Origin: Actinoplanes ianthinogenes
GTDB taxonomy: Bacteria; Actinomycetota; Actinomycetes; Mycobacteriales; Micromonosporaceae
Direction: 5' to 3'
DNA: 64,000 bases
Assembly (NCBI RefSeq): GCF_018324205.1
Contig: NZ_AP023356.1
Coordinates: 8,252,501 to 8,316,500, forward strand
The notes under the pieces are model-generated. The model searched no databases. It was not told the DNA's origin and worked only from the letters and a program-made list of their open reading frames with translations. The translations under genes were made by a program, and so were the position numbers. This document shows positions 17,237 to 25,240 of the stretch, piece after piece. Numbering within the stretch: the first letter of the stretch is position 1; every line of letters begins with the position of its first letter.

Positions 17237-17803
17237 ATGGACGCGAGCGACGTCGCATCGGCGCTGGACGAGTTGCGGCGGGCGCTCGGCCCGCAGACGG
17301 GCGGCGACTGGACGGTTCGTGCCGGTGACCTGGACTGGAGCTGCCGGGAGACCGCCGCGCACATCGCCCACGACCTGCTTGCCTACGCCGCTCAGCTGGC
17401 CGGCGGGGCTGACCACGGCTATCTGCCGCTCGATCTGACCGTCCGCGAGACGGCGACGCCGGACGAGATCCTGCGCATCATCGACGCGGCCGGCGCGCTG
17501 CTCATCACCCAGCTGCGGGCCGCCGGGCCGGAGACCCGCGCGTGGCACTGGGGGCCGACCGATCCCTCCGGGTTCGCCGCGCTCGGCGTGAACGAGATCG
17601 TGCTGCACACCTACGACATCACCCAGGGCCTGGGCACCGGATGGTGTCCGCCGCCGGCCGCCTGCGCCGCGGTCCTGGCCCGGCTCTTCCCGGACCATCC
17701 GGCCGGCGACCCGGTGCGGGCGCTGCTCTGGTGCACCGGCCGGATCGCCCTTCCTGATCTTCCGCGCCGCACCTCCTGGACCCTGCGAGCCGCCGTGGAT
17801 TGA
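17237..17803 (+). CDS. DinB / maleylpyruvate isomerase-like protein
   Basis: Helical bundle protein of the DinB/YfiT superfamily, 188 residues from the ATG at 17237. Metal-binding positions expected of mycothiol-dependent isomerases are visible: the His in CRETAAHIAHDLLAYAAQL, and a later VNEIVLHTYDITQGLG that supplies the other His. Actinobacterial members use mycothiol as cofactor or bind metal; the precise reaction is unknown. An upstream in-frame GTG at 17219 is an alternative start. The region just upstream holds CTAGCCTCCTAGG-like symmetry. Confidence 0.8.
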   Translation: MDASDVASALDELRRALGPQTGGDWTVRAGDLDWSCRETAAHIAHDLLAYAAQLAGGADHGYLPLDLTVRETATPDEILRIIDAAGALLITQLRAAGPETRAWHWGPTDPSGFAALGVNEIVLHTYDITQGLGTGWCPPPAACAAVLARLFPDHPAGDPVRALLWCTGRIALPDLPRRTSWTLRAAVD

Positions 17804-17872
17804 CCTCGGGCCCGTGTCGGGTCCGCCGGGTGCGCGTTGTCCTCACGACATCGGCGAAGGGCGGACCAACCA

Positions 17873-18658
17873 ATGCGACGACGAACCATGCTGGCCGCCG
17901 GCGCGGTCGTGGCCTCGGCGTCCGCTGCTGGCGCGTGGGCCTACCAGTCCGGTCAGGCGGCCGTCATGCCGCTCGGCGTCCCGTCCGTGCCGCCCGGCCC
18001 GGAGCGCTGTGAGCTGCGGTATTCGAAGGCGCGCGGCTCGACCGTCGACTTCTACACGGCGGTGCCGGCCGGGCACGGGGACGGCGCGGGGCTGCCGGTC
18101 TGCCTGGTGCTGCACGGCGGTTCGAAGCGGCCGGCCGACTTCGCCGGGCTGGGGCTGGGCCGGTTCCTGACCGACGCGGTGAACCGGGGTGCCGCGCCGT
18201 TCGTGCTGGCCGGGGCCACCGGCGATCGGCTGGCATGGCAGCCGGGCGGGCGCGACGACCCGCAGCGGATGGTGCACGAGGAACTGCCGGTGTGGTGCGC
18301 GGCGCGGGGGTTCGACACCAGCCGGTTGGCCGCGTGGGGCTGGTCGATGGGCGGTTACGGGTCGTTGCTGCTCGCCGAGGCGTTTCCGCGATTCGTCCGG
18401 GCGGTGGCGGCTTTCTCGCCGGCCGTGGTTCCGGGGGATGAGGTGTTCCGGGACGTGGAGCAGTTGACCGGTACGTCGATCGGCTTGTGGTGCGGGCGGG
18501 CGGATCCACTGATCTCGAATGTGCGGGCGCTGCGGCGGGCGTTGCCGGCGGCGCCGGATGCCGGGACTTTCGGGCCGGGGAAACACAATTTCGCGTACTG
18601 GAGCACGGTCATTCCGGCGGCGTTCGCCTTCGTCGCGGCGCAGCTGTCCGTCGGCTAG
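17873..18658 (+). CDS. Exported alpha/beta hydrolase (esterase-like)
   Basis: Secreted hydrolase. The start MRRRTMLAAGAVVASASAAG is Tat-like with three arginines. An earlier in-frame ATG at 17837 would add charged residues before it, and GAAGGGCGG lies about 10 bases upstream of 17873. The catalytic core contains VCLVLHGGSKRPADF (oxyanion region), the nucleophile Ser in AAWGWSMGGYGSLLLAE, a likely Asp in WCGRADPLI, and a terminal His in GKHNFAYW. This arrangement is like the antigen 85 / FrsA-type esterase family. The substrate is unknown. It is followed after 10 bases by the kinase pseudogene. Confidence 0.85.
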   Translation: MRRRTMLAAGAVVASASAAGAWAYQSGQAAVMPLGVPSVPPGPERCELRYSKARGSTVDFYTAVPAGHGDGAGLPVCLVLHGGSKRPADFAGLGLGRFLTDAVNRGAAPFVLAGATGDRLAWQPGGRDDPQRMVHEELPVWCAARGFDTSRLAAWGWSMGGYGSLLLAEAFPRFVRAVAAFSPAVVPGDEVFRDVEQLTGTSIGLWCGRADPLISNVRALRRALPAAPDAGTFGPGKHNFAYWSTVIPAAFAFVAAQLSVG

Positions 18659-18668
18659 CGTGCGCGCC

Positions 18669-19554
18669 ATGGTCGCGGTTCCGGCATCGTTCGCGCAGTG
18701 GCGTGCCCGCCTCGACGGCGACGCGGGCCGGGCCTGGGTCGCGTCGTTGCCGGACCGTGTCGAGCGCCTCGCCGCGCTGTGGGACCTGCGGCTCGACGAA
18801 TCTCCGCCGCTGCACGGCGCCCAGGCGCTGGTGGTCCTGGTCAGCCAGCGTGACCGGGAGCTGGTGCTGAAGCTGAGCGCCCCGCAGGACCCGACCACCG
18901 AGCTCGAGGCGGCTGGGCTGCGGGCCTGGGCGGGGCGCGGCGTGGTGGAGCTGGTGGCGTCGGAGCCGGGCGCGCTACTTCTGGAGCGCCTGGACCCGGC
19001 GCGCACCCTGCGCACGCGGCCGATCTGGGTGGCCGCGGAGGTGGCCGGTGGGCTGATCCGGACCCTGGCGGTCGCGGCGCCGGCGGGTCTGCCGCGGGCC
19101 GGGGGCCGGGATCGCGGCGACGCTGCCGGAGCGGCAGGAGAGGTGCGGCGGCCCGCTGGTTTCCCAGGCTTTACGGTACGCCGTGGAGCTGCCCGGACGG
19201 GGCGAGCAGGTGCTGGTCCACGCGGATCTGCATTACGGCAACATTCTCGCCGGGCGGCGTCGTCCATGGTTGGCCATCGATCCGCGGCCGGTGCGGGGTG
19301 CGCCGGAACATGCCGTTCCGGAATTGATGTGGAGCCGTGCCGACGACCTCTCGTCGGGTGCTGAGATTCGCCGTTTGCTGTCGACGATGGTCGATGCCGG
19401 TGGGCTGGACGGCTCGCTGGCTCGCGCCTGGGTGATCACCCGGTGTGTCGATTACTGGCTCTGGGGTGTCGAGCGCGGACTGACGGTTGATCCGGTTCGG
19501 TGCTCGCGGGTGCTGGCCGCTTTGCTGCCGGATCGGTCAAGCCCGGTGTCCTGA
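18669..19554 (+). pseudogene. Aminoglycoside/hydroxyurea phosphotransferase (APH(6)-type), frameshifted
   Basis: The first frame from ATG 18669 reads FAQWRARLDGDAGRAWVAS, later LVLKLSAPQDPTTELEAAGL and LLLERLDPARTL, the N-lobe of the streptomycin 6-kinase / hydroxyurea kinase family. At about 19096-19110, in the run GGGCCGGGGGCCGGG, the homologous frame shifts. The next frame continues ATLPERQERCGGPLVSQALR, then the catalytic loop VLVHADLHYGNILAG and VDPVRCSRVLAALL at the end. One base added or lost in the G-run would restore a full protein of about 294 residues. So it is either a recent inactivation or a sequencing error in a homopolymer. Its 3' end overlaps the convergent TetR gene by 18 bases. 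Confidence 0.8.
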
Positions 19555-20238
19555 TTCCTCCGTCTCTGTCGGGTGGCTGGCCTTGGTCTCCGTCGGGTGG
19601 CTCGCTTCCGTCTCCGTCGGGTGGCTCGCTTCCGTCTCCGTCGGGTGGCTCGCCTCCGCCGGCAGGAGGGCGGTGACCAGTTGGTGGAGGGTGCTGGTGA
19701 GGCGGTCGCCGCCCTCCCTCGCCAATTGGTCCAGGATGGGCTCGCTGTGCAGGGGGGCCAGCAGCACGTGGGCGAGCAGGTCGGCGTCGAGGTCCGGGCG
19801 CTCCTGCCCGGCGAGCTCGGCGACGTGGCCGTGCCACCGGCGATACACCGGATGCGCCTCGCGGGGCTCCTGATCGATGGGTCCGGCGGCGGGGCCGAGG
19901 GCGGCGAGCAGACCCTTGTTGCGGGCGACCAGGTCGACGACGGCGCTGAGGAAGGCCAGTAGCCGGGTGCGGGGCGGGGCGCCGGGCCCGAGAGGTGGCG
20001 GGCCCTGGTCGACAGTCACGTTCAAATCGTGGGCGCGTTCCTGGACCAGGGCCCGCATCAACCCGTCACGGCTGCCGAACCGGTGGAACACGGTGCCCTT
20101 GCCGACCCCCGCGGCGATGGCGACCTGCTCCATGGAGATCTGCGCGGGATGGTGGTGGGTCAGCAGCTCCTCGACGGCGCGGAGCAGCGCGGTCCGGTTG
20201 CGGGCGGCGTCGGCGCGCAGGCGCTCGGATGGTGGCAT
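19537..20238 (-). CDS. TetR-family regulator with a C-terminal octapeptide repeat
   Basis: TetR regulator of 233 residues. The HTH is ISMEQVAIAAGVGKGTVFHRFG, followed by a helical ligand domain. The C-terminus is unusual: four copies of ASHPTET(E/K) encoded by a 24-bp tandem repeat, followed by ESGHRA. The ATG at 20238 has GAGGGG upstream; a longer TTG start at 20271 is possible. It is divergent from the quinone oxidoreductase, and an AACTG-N10-CAGTT inverted repeat between them is the likely operator, so it probably represses that gene and itself. The repeat tail is probably unstructured and may vary between strains. Confidence 0.9.
   Translation of the reverse strand: MPPSERLRADAARNRTALLRAVEELLTHHHPAQISMEQVAIAAGVGKGTVFHRFGSRDGLMRALVQERAHDLNVTVDQGPPPLGPGAPPRTRLLAFLSAVVDLVARNKGLLAALGPAAGPIDQEPREAHPVYRRWHGHVAELAGQERPDLDADLLAHVLLAPLHSEPILDQLAREGGDRLTSTLHQLVTALLPAEASHPTETEASHPTETEASHPTETKASHPTETEESGHRA
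19571..19662. repeat. 24-bp tandem repeat inside the TetR coding sequence
   Basis: Units start at 19571, 19595, 19619 and 19643 (last partial), each beginning GGGTGGCT. The units at 19595 and 19619 are identical. In frame on the minus strand they encode ASHPTETE-type octapeptides. Confidence 0.9.
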
Positions 20239-20285
20239 GTCGCACCCCTCGACAAGTGGACCGGCGGTCAAGTAACGTCGTCCCT

Positions 20286-20305
20286 AACTGGACTGCTGGT
20301 CAGTT
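20286..20305. promoter_or_regulatory. Probable TetR operator (AACTG-N10-CAGTT)
   Basis: A perfect 5-bp inverted repeat with a 10-base spacer sits between the divergent TetR gene and the oxidoreductase, 17 bases before the latter's GTG. The position suits repression of both genes by the TetR protein. Confidence 0.6.
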
Positions 20306-20321
20306 TAAACGGGGGTGTGGC

Positions 20322-21287
20322 GTGCGGCGAGTGCGGTACCACGCTTATGGCGAGCCTGAGGTGCTGATCGTCGAGGAGGCGGAGCGGCCGGTGCCCGGCT
20401 CGGGGCAGGTGCTGATCCGGGCCGAGGCGATCGGGGTCAACTTCGTCGACGTCCGATTCCGGCGAGGCGGCGAGGGGATTTTCCGGCGACCGTTGCCGGG
20501 CCGGCCCACCGGTGACGTGGTGGGAGTGGTGGCCGAGGTGGGTTCCGGCGTGGATCCTGCGCTGGTGGGCCAGCGTGTGGCGGCCTTGGCCGAGGATGCT
20601 TACGCGGAGTTTGCCGTTGCGGAGGCATCATGGCTGGCGGCGATCCCGCCCGGGCTGGGCGCCGGAGACGCGGTGATGGTGCCGATGGCCGGGCCGGTGG
20701 CGTTGCGAGTGCTGCGCCAGGCCGACTTCCGGCCGGGGGAGACGGTGCTGGTGCATTCCGCGGCGGGCGGGATCGGGCACCTTGTCGTGCAGCTCGCGAA
20801 ACGGTTGGGTGCCGGCCTGGTGATCGGGGCAGCGTCACGCGGCAAGCTCGACTTCGTTCGTTCGGCCGGTGCTGATCTCGCGGTGGACTACGGGCTGGCG
20901 GACTGGCCCGAGCGGGTGCGGGAGGTCGTGCCGGGCGGTGTCGACGTGGTGCTGGACGCGGTCGGCGGGCAGGTGTTGCGACAGGGGCTGGAGTTGCTGG
21001 CGCCTTTCGGGCGGGCGGTGATCTATGGGGCGGCGTCCGGCACCGTCGATGACATCCCGGCTGGTCCGTTGTTCGCGTTGCGGACGGTTGGCGGGTTCAA
21101 CCAGACCGCTTGGCGTGAGGTGGCACCTGAGCGGGCTCGGGCGGAGATGGACGAGGTGGCGGAGCTGTTCGCGGTCGGTGGTTTGCGGACGGTTGGGCAT
21201 GTGGAGTTTCCGTTGGAGGAGGCCGCGGGCGCGCACAAGGTGATGGAGGAGCGGGAGCATGTCGGGCGGGTGTTGCTGCGGCCTTGA
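20322..21287 (+). CDS. Quinone oxidoreductase-like zinc-independent alcohol dehydrogenase (MDR family)
   Basis: 321-residue NADPH-dependent reductase of the medium-chain dehydrogenase family. It has the GroES-like N-domain (VPGSGQVLIRAEAIGVNFVD), the hinge GRPTGDVVGVVAEVGSGVD, and the nucleotide-binding fold LVHSAAGGIGHLVVQLAKRL. The zinc-binding cysteines of true alcohol dehydrogenases are missing, as in QOR/Qor-like members. The GTG at 20322 has GGGGG six bases upstream; GTG 20331 is an alternative. It is divergent from, and probably controlled by, the TetR protein. The substrate is likely a quinone or enone, by family. Confidence 0.92.
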   Translation: MRRVRYHAYGEPEVLIVEEAERPVPGSGQVLIRAEAIGVNFVDVRFRRGGEGIFRRPLPGRPTGDVVGVVAEVGSGVDPALVGQRVAALAEDAYAEFAVAEASWLAAIPPGLGAGDAVMVPMAGPVALRVLRQADFRPGETVLVHSAAGGIGHLVVQLAKRLGAGLVIGAASRGKLDFVRSAGADLAVDYGLADWPERVREVVPGGVDVVLDAVGGQVLRQGLELLAPFGRAVIYGAASGTVDDIPAGPLFALRTVGGFNQTAWREVAPERARAEMDEVAELFAVGGLRTVGHVEFPLEEAAGAHKVMEEREHVGRVLLRP

Positions 21288-21727
21288 CCCGGTCCCGCGT
21301 GGCGATTGGGGGGATCCGGTGGTGCGCGCGGGCGGCGGGCCCGGTGGTCAAGGCGTTCGGTGTGCGGGGCGATCGGGTGCTCGGGCGTGAGCGAGGGTTT
21401 GCGGGTGGGCCGGCGGTCGTCGTGCGGCGAGGTGGATGGACGGTTCGGGATGTCGGGAGTCAGCCACCAGGTGCGGATCCGGCCGGTGGTGCCGGGCGTT
21501 CCTGCCCGTCGTTCGATGCGGATGCGGTGGCTCCGGTGATCTGCGCATCCCGGCGCGAGCGCTGTCCAGGTGCTCGGGCACGGCGGTGATTGGCGAGTGG
21601 GTTCGGTGCTGGTGGTGATGGGTGAGGGCGAGGTGACCGGAGCAGGGTGGTGAATGGTTCGGCCGGGGCCGAATGGTGCGGGTCTTAGCGTGACCGGGCT
21701 GGGGGCGTACCGAAAGGACATGGAGCG
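21288..21727. other. 440-bp region with no recognised gene; one palindrome
   Basis: Several short open frames run here, but none has family resemblance or a convincing start. The only clear structure is TTCGGCC-GG-GGCCGAA at 21658-21673, a perfect 7-bp inverted repeat 54 bases upstream of the next gene, possibly an operator. Confidence 0.5.
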
Positions 21728-22171
21728 ATGCTGGAACCGGGTCGCATGATTGAGCAGGCTGTGTCTCATGCTCTGCGCCTCGCGCAGAGTTGGCCGGCGT
21801 GGGACGGGGTGCCGATCGCGGTCGACGATCGGGTGTATACGCCGCACAAGGCCGTGCGGCGGATCGCCGACCACTTGATCGACCACCTGGCCGAGGTGGA
21901 GGCGCGGCTGGCCGGGGTGCCGACGATTCCGGATCACTGGCATGCATCGGGGATCACCACGGCGGCGGATCTGGCGCCGTTCACCGAGGAGGATCTGGCC
22001 GAGGCGAGCAGCCGGTTGACCAGGCTGGCGCAGATCTGGGTGGTGCGGCTGGACTCGCTCGATGGCGAACGGCTGGACCGGGCGGAGCCGGGGGCGTGGA
22101 CGATCCGGGAGATTGCCGAGCACCTGTCCGACACCTATTACGCCGACGCGGTCGGTGACCTGAGTCGCTGA
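21728..22171 (+). CDS. DinB-superfamily-like small protein
   Basis: 147-residue helical protein. Features expected of a DinB bundle are a first helix with IADHLIDHLAEVEARLAG, giving the first His, and a final helix TIREIAEHLSDTYYADAVG, giving the other His pair. The cysteine/glutathione-type signature is absent, and the function is unknown. GGGGGCGTACCGAAAGGACATGGAGCG precedes the start, with AAAGGA as the probable ribosome binding site. It is the second DinB-like gene in the window after 17237. Confidence 0.75.
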   Translation: MLEPGRMIEQAVSHALRLAQSWPAWDGVPIAVDDRVYTPHKAVRRIADHLIDHLAEVEARLAGVPTIPDHWHASGITTAADLAPFTEEDLAEASSRLTRLAQIWVVRLDSLDGERLDRAEPGAWTIREIAEHLSDTYYADAVGDLSR

Positions 22172-22245
22172 TCTCGCGGCGAACGACTGTCGCAGGCGGA
22201 TCGTAGGGTTCGGGCATGGCTGTCGTCCGTGGGTGAGGGGGCGCT

Positions 22246-23310
22246 GTGCGGGATCGCTTGGTGGATGTGTGGCTGCTCGAGGTCGCTGACCTGCCCGGGT
22301 TCCGGTGGTTCGGTCCGGCGGCGGCGCCGGCCCTGTTCGTCGACCTGGTGGAGCAGGGTGTGCTCAGGGTGCGTCCGGGCGGGCCGGGAGTGGTGGTCAC
22401 GCTCGCCGACCCGGACGCGGCGGACGGGGAGGCGGCCACCGGGCTGCTGGCGATGCTGTTCCTGGGTGGCCCGACCGAGGTGTTCATGACTCGGGCGCGG
22501 TTCGCGGCGACGGTGAATCCGTTGCGGCGGGCGGGGCGGCGGCGGGCTACCGAGGCCGGCTTGTGGCGGACTGCGGTGTCGGTTCCCCGGGTGCTGGTGG
22601 CGGTGCTGGGGGTTTGTGTCGTCGTCGGTGGACTGCTGGCTCTGGCGCGGGCTTCCTTCATGCCGACCTGGGTGTCGCCGGCGGTGTTCGCCGGGCTGCT
22701 GTTCGCGGTGCCGCTGGCGGTGTTGCAGTTGCGGGACTGGGCGGCGCCGCGGGTGCTGACGCCGGCCGGCCGGGCGGTGGTCGACGAGTTGGTGGCGCAC
22801 ATCGAGGCATGCCGGGCCGACCCGGCCGCCGCGTTCGGCGACCGGGTGGCCTATGGGTTGATGGACGAGTGGCGCGGCGGTGTTCAGGAGCCGCCCGTGT
22901 GGGCGGCCGGGTTCGCGGTGGCCGGGTCGGGGCCGTCCGGGATCGGTACCGACGACCGGCCGGTTGCCGGTGGTGCGGTGGCTGTGCCGGGGCCGTCCGG
23001 GATCGGTACGGACGGCCGGCCGGTTGCTGGTGGGGCGGTGGCTGTGCCGGGGCCGGCCGAGATCGGTACCGACGGCCGGCCAGATGCCGGTGATGCGGTG
23101 GCTGGGCCGGTGGGGTTCGAGAACGGCACCGACGGCCGGATGGTTGCCGGTGGTGGCGCTGACGGTGTGGCCGCTGATGGTCAGGCGGTGGGCGAGGTGC
23201 TGGCCGCGGATCGGGAGGCGACGGTCGAGCTGGTCAGGCTCATCGTGCAGGCTTTTGAGTACGGTCCGCGGAGCCCGGCGTTCGACGGCGGTGGGGGAGG
23301 TGGCTCCTGA
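22246..23310 (+). CDS. Membrane protein (DUF2207/TIGR04222-like) with a 20-residue tandem repeat
   Basis: 354 residues. The N-terminus resembles the winged-helix-like part of TIGR04222/DUF2207-type proteins (FVDLVEQGVLRVRPGGPGV). Two hydrophobic helices follow at about 105-175 (VLVAVLGVCVVVGGLLALAR and a second). Residues about 225-305 are four copies of a 20-residue repeat, GPSGIGTDGRPVAGGA-like, encoded by a 60-bp tandem repeat. The protein ends in a run of Gly and Ser (FDGGGGGGS), as DUF2207 proteins often do. The GTG start has GAGGGGG six bases upstream. The function is unknown and the family assignment is tentative. Confidence 0.7.
   Translation: MRDRLVDVWLLEVADLPGFRWFGPAAAPALFVDLVEQGVLRVRPGGPGVVVTLADPDAADGEAATGLLAMLFLGGPTEVFMTRARFAATVNPLRRAGRRRATEAGLWRTAVSVPRVLVAVLGVCVVVGGLLALARASFMPTWVSPAVFAGLLFAVPLAVLQLRDWAAPRVLTPAGRAVVDELVAHIEACRADPAAAFGDRVAYGLMDEWRGGVQEPPVWAAGFAVAGSGPSGIGTDDRPVAGGAVAVPGPSGIGTDGRPVAGGAVAVPGPAEIGTDGRPDAGDAVAGPVGFENGTDGRMVAGGGADGVAADGQAVGEVLAADREATVELVRLIVQAFEYGPRSPAFDGGGGGGS
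22918..23157. repeat. 60-bp tandem repeat within a coding sequence
   Basis: Units start at 22918, 22978, 23038 and 23098 (the last diverged). Each begins GTGGC and contains GGGATCGGTACCGAC-like text. The unit keeps the frame and encodes a 20-residue Gly/Ala-rich peptide. Confidence 0.9.
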
Positions 23311-23313
23311 GGG

Positions 23314-23784
23314 TCACCCCGGCGGGCGCAGGTGGAGGACCGGGTCGGACCAGCCGGTGTCGGGGACGCCGGCGTCGAGGGCGGAGGTGAGAGCGCGTTC
23401 CTCGTAGCGGAAGTGTGACTCCATGATGGCGGTCAACCCGTCGAGTTCTCGCCGGATCGCGGTGGGATCCGTGGTGCCGGCGGCCTCGTCGCTCAGGTCG
23501 GCGATGCGGATCAGGATGCCGGTGATCAGGCCGTGGTCCTCGATCAGCTTGTCGATGGTGGGGGCGAGGTCCGGGCGTTCGCGGAGCAGCGCGGTGAAAA
23601 GACCGGTGTCCTCGCCCTGGTGGTGGGTGGTCAGGGCGGTGCAGAAGGCCAGGCAGTGGGTGCGCAGGTCGGCGGGCCGGAGGCGACCGGCCCGGAGGGC
23701 GGCCAGGCGGCGGCGCAATTCCTGGTGTGCTTGGGCGAGTTGAGTGCCGAGCGCCGTGATCCGGTCGCTGGTGGGGGAGGCCAC
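23314..23784 (-). CDS. Hemerythrin HHE-domain protein
   Basis: 156-residue four-helix protein with iron-ligand histidines in the right places: the His in LAQAHQELRRRLAALRAG, TTHHQGEDTGLFTALL (His-His with an acidic residue), a His in LIEDHGLITG, and ESHFRYEERALTSALD. It probably binds a di-iron centre and senses or carries O2 or NO. The GTG at 23784 follows GAAGGGA. A longer reading frame to 24027 runs through a repeat region and was not used. The gene ends 3 bases after the preceding convergent membrane protein gene. Confidence 0.85.
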   Translation of the reverse strand: MASPTSDRITALGTQLAQAHQELRRRLAALRAGRLRPADLRTHCLAFCTALTTHHQGEDTGLFTALLRERPDLAPTIDKLIEDHGLITGILIRIADLSDEAAGTTDPTAIRRELDGLTAIMESHFRYEERALTSALDAGVPDTGWSDPVLHLRPPG

Positions 23785-23917
23785 GGAGGGCAGTCCCTTC
23801 GGTTCCGCACCTCCATGCCCGGCGCGGTCCGCCGCCGACACGCGATGCTGCGCCCATCCGATCACGGCCGCCGCGACGTGACAACCCGGTTGGCGGCCCG
23901 TGCCGTCCGAAGCACCC

Positions 23918-24067
23918 GCTGCTCGGCCGGCGAGGTGCGGGAGGGCGGTTGGGCTGGTGTCGTCGGGAACACCGCTGCTTGGCTGGCGAGGTGCGGGAAG
24001 TGGGTTGGCCGGTTTCGTTCGGAACACCCCGCAGCTCAGCCGGCGAGGTGTGCGGGAGGGGACCGGG
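23918..24067. repeat. 56-bp tandem repeat, two full units and a partial third
   Basis: Units start at 23918, 23974 and 24030. They share GGCGAGGTGCGGGA and end in GGAACACC. The array lies between the hemerythrin 5' end and the stop of the N-acetyltransferase gene, ending directly at that stop. Confidence 0.8.
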
Positions 24068-24928
24068 CTAGGCGGCGGATTGGCGGGACAGCCAGGACTC
24101 GTGGGCGGTGGTGAGGCGGGTCCAGAGGGTGTCGCGGGCCGCCGGGGAGACGTCGGCGAAGGTGATGCCGAAGATGTCGGCCATGGCGGTGAAGTAGTCG
24201 TTGCGGCTGGTCAGCTCTATCCGGGCCGGGTTGTCGCCGACTCGGGTGAGTACCAGGGTGCGGACGATGTCGACGCCGGTGGCGTCGCGGCGGGCGGCGG
24301 TGGCGACGCGGACGAAGCCGGACTCCGGGGAGGTGGACAGGTGCCGGTGCTGCTCGCCGAAGGCGGACATGGTGGCCGGCTCGGCGCGGAAGTCCATGCC
24401 CAGGAACGAGCCGCGCGGATCGTGGTCGAAGCGCCAGCCGCCCGGTTCGGCCTCGGACGGGCGCAGGCGGTAGTGGAATCCGCCCTGCTCGTACTCGCCG
24501 GCGACCAGCGGCAGCGGCGCGTGCAGGCCGTCGCCCATGCCCAGGTCGACGAGCCAATTGCCGTCCGGGGACTCCGGGGCGGGCAGGCCGGTGACGGTGA
24601 GGACGAGGTGGTTGGCGGTCGCCCCGGCCGGGTCGTCCGCGGTGCCCTGCACGCCGCCGACGTGGCGGGTGACCTGATATCCGAGGGCGCGCAGCAGCGC
24701 GGCGAAGGCGCCGTTGAGGTGGAAGCAGTATCCGCCGCGGCCGGCGACGATCCGGCGGGCGGAGTCGAGCGGGTCGATCGTGGTGGGGCGGTCGAGCCAG
24801 ATCTCCAGAACTTCGTAGGGCACCCGCTCGGCGTGTGCGGTGTGCAGCGCGTGCAGGGCGGGCACGCTGGGTTCCTGTCCGGCGAGGCCGCCGAGTCCGA
24901 GCCGGTCCAGATATGCGCGAACGTCCAC
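24068..24928 (-). CDS. nat: Arylamine N-acetyltransferase
   Basis: Transfers acetyl from acetyl-CoA to arylamines or hydrazines by a Cys-His-Asp triad. The Cys lies in GRGGYCFHLNGAF (about residue 68), the His in ATANHLVLTV (about 107) and the Asp in WLVDLGMGDG (about 127). The start is typical for the family (MDVRAYLDRLGLGGL), and 286 residues match its usual length. In actinomycetes, relatives also act as amide synthases in ansamycin formation, but nothing here suggests that. A TAGAGT box 6 bases before the GTG points to leaderless transcription. The gene is divergent from the small monooxygenase at 24956. Confidence 0.95.
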   Translation of the reverse strand: MDVRAYLDRLGLGGLAGQEPSVPALHALHTAHAERVPYEVLEIWLDRPTTIDPLDSARRIVAGRGGYCFHLNGAFAALLRALGYQVTRHVGGVQGTADDPAGATANHLVLTVTGLPAPESPDGNWLVDLGMGDGLHAPLPLVAGEYEQGGFHYRLRPSEAEPGGWRFDHDPRGSFLGMDFRAEPATMSAFGEQHRHLSTSPESGFVRVATAARRDATGVDIVRTLVLTRVGDNPARIELTSRNDYFTAMADIFGITFADVSPAARDTLWTRLTTAHESWLSRQSAA

Positions 24929-24934
24929 GATCGA

Positions 24935-24940
24935 ACTCTA
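24935..24940 (-). promoter_or_regulatory. -10 box (TAGAGT) for nat, leaderless spacing
   Basis: On the minus strand TAGAGT is followed by exactly 6 bases and the GTG at 24928. Confidence 0.6.
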
Positions 24941-24955
24941 TCCAGGGGAGGGCAC

Positions 24956-25240
24956 GTGATCATCGTTGCTGGGGAGCTGCGGGTCGCGGCGGAGGATCGT
25001 GACCGCTATCTGCTCGCGGTCGCCGATGTCGCCCGGCTGGCTCGTCGCGCGCCGGGCTGTCACGACTTCGTCCAGTCGGCCGACCCGATCGAGCCGGATC
25101 GCATCCTGGTCTACGAGCGGTGGTCCTCTGACGAGGCCCTGCTCACGTTCCGCGCCGCCGATGGCCCGTCCCTCGACCTGCCCGCAGTTGTGTCAGCCGA
25201 TGTCCGTAAATATCGGATTTCTGCGGTGGAGGCGCCTTAG
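24956..25240 (+). CDS. Antibiotic biosynthesis monooxygenase (ABM) domain protein
   Basis: 94-residue ferredoxin-like protein: IIVAGELRVAAEDRDRYLLA, then HDFVQSADPIEPDRILVYERW and a final helix-strand. This is the single-domain ABM/YgiN dimer family, whose members are cofactor-free monooxygenases or quinol-related enzymes. The GTG start is preceded by AGGGGAGGG. It ends 4 bases inside the stop of the convergent methyltransferase. A second ABM protein is encoded at 45210. The substrate is unknown. Confidence 0.85.
   Translation: MIIVAGELRVAAEDRDRYLLAVADVARLARRAPGCHDFVQSADPIEPDRILVYERWSSDEALLTFRAADGPSLDLPAVVSADVRKYRISAVEAP

Noticed and set aside
21284..21618. Short frames after the quinone oxidoreductase
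   Set aside because: No conserved motif and no ribosome binding site; composition suggests non-coding DNA.
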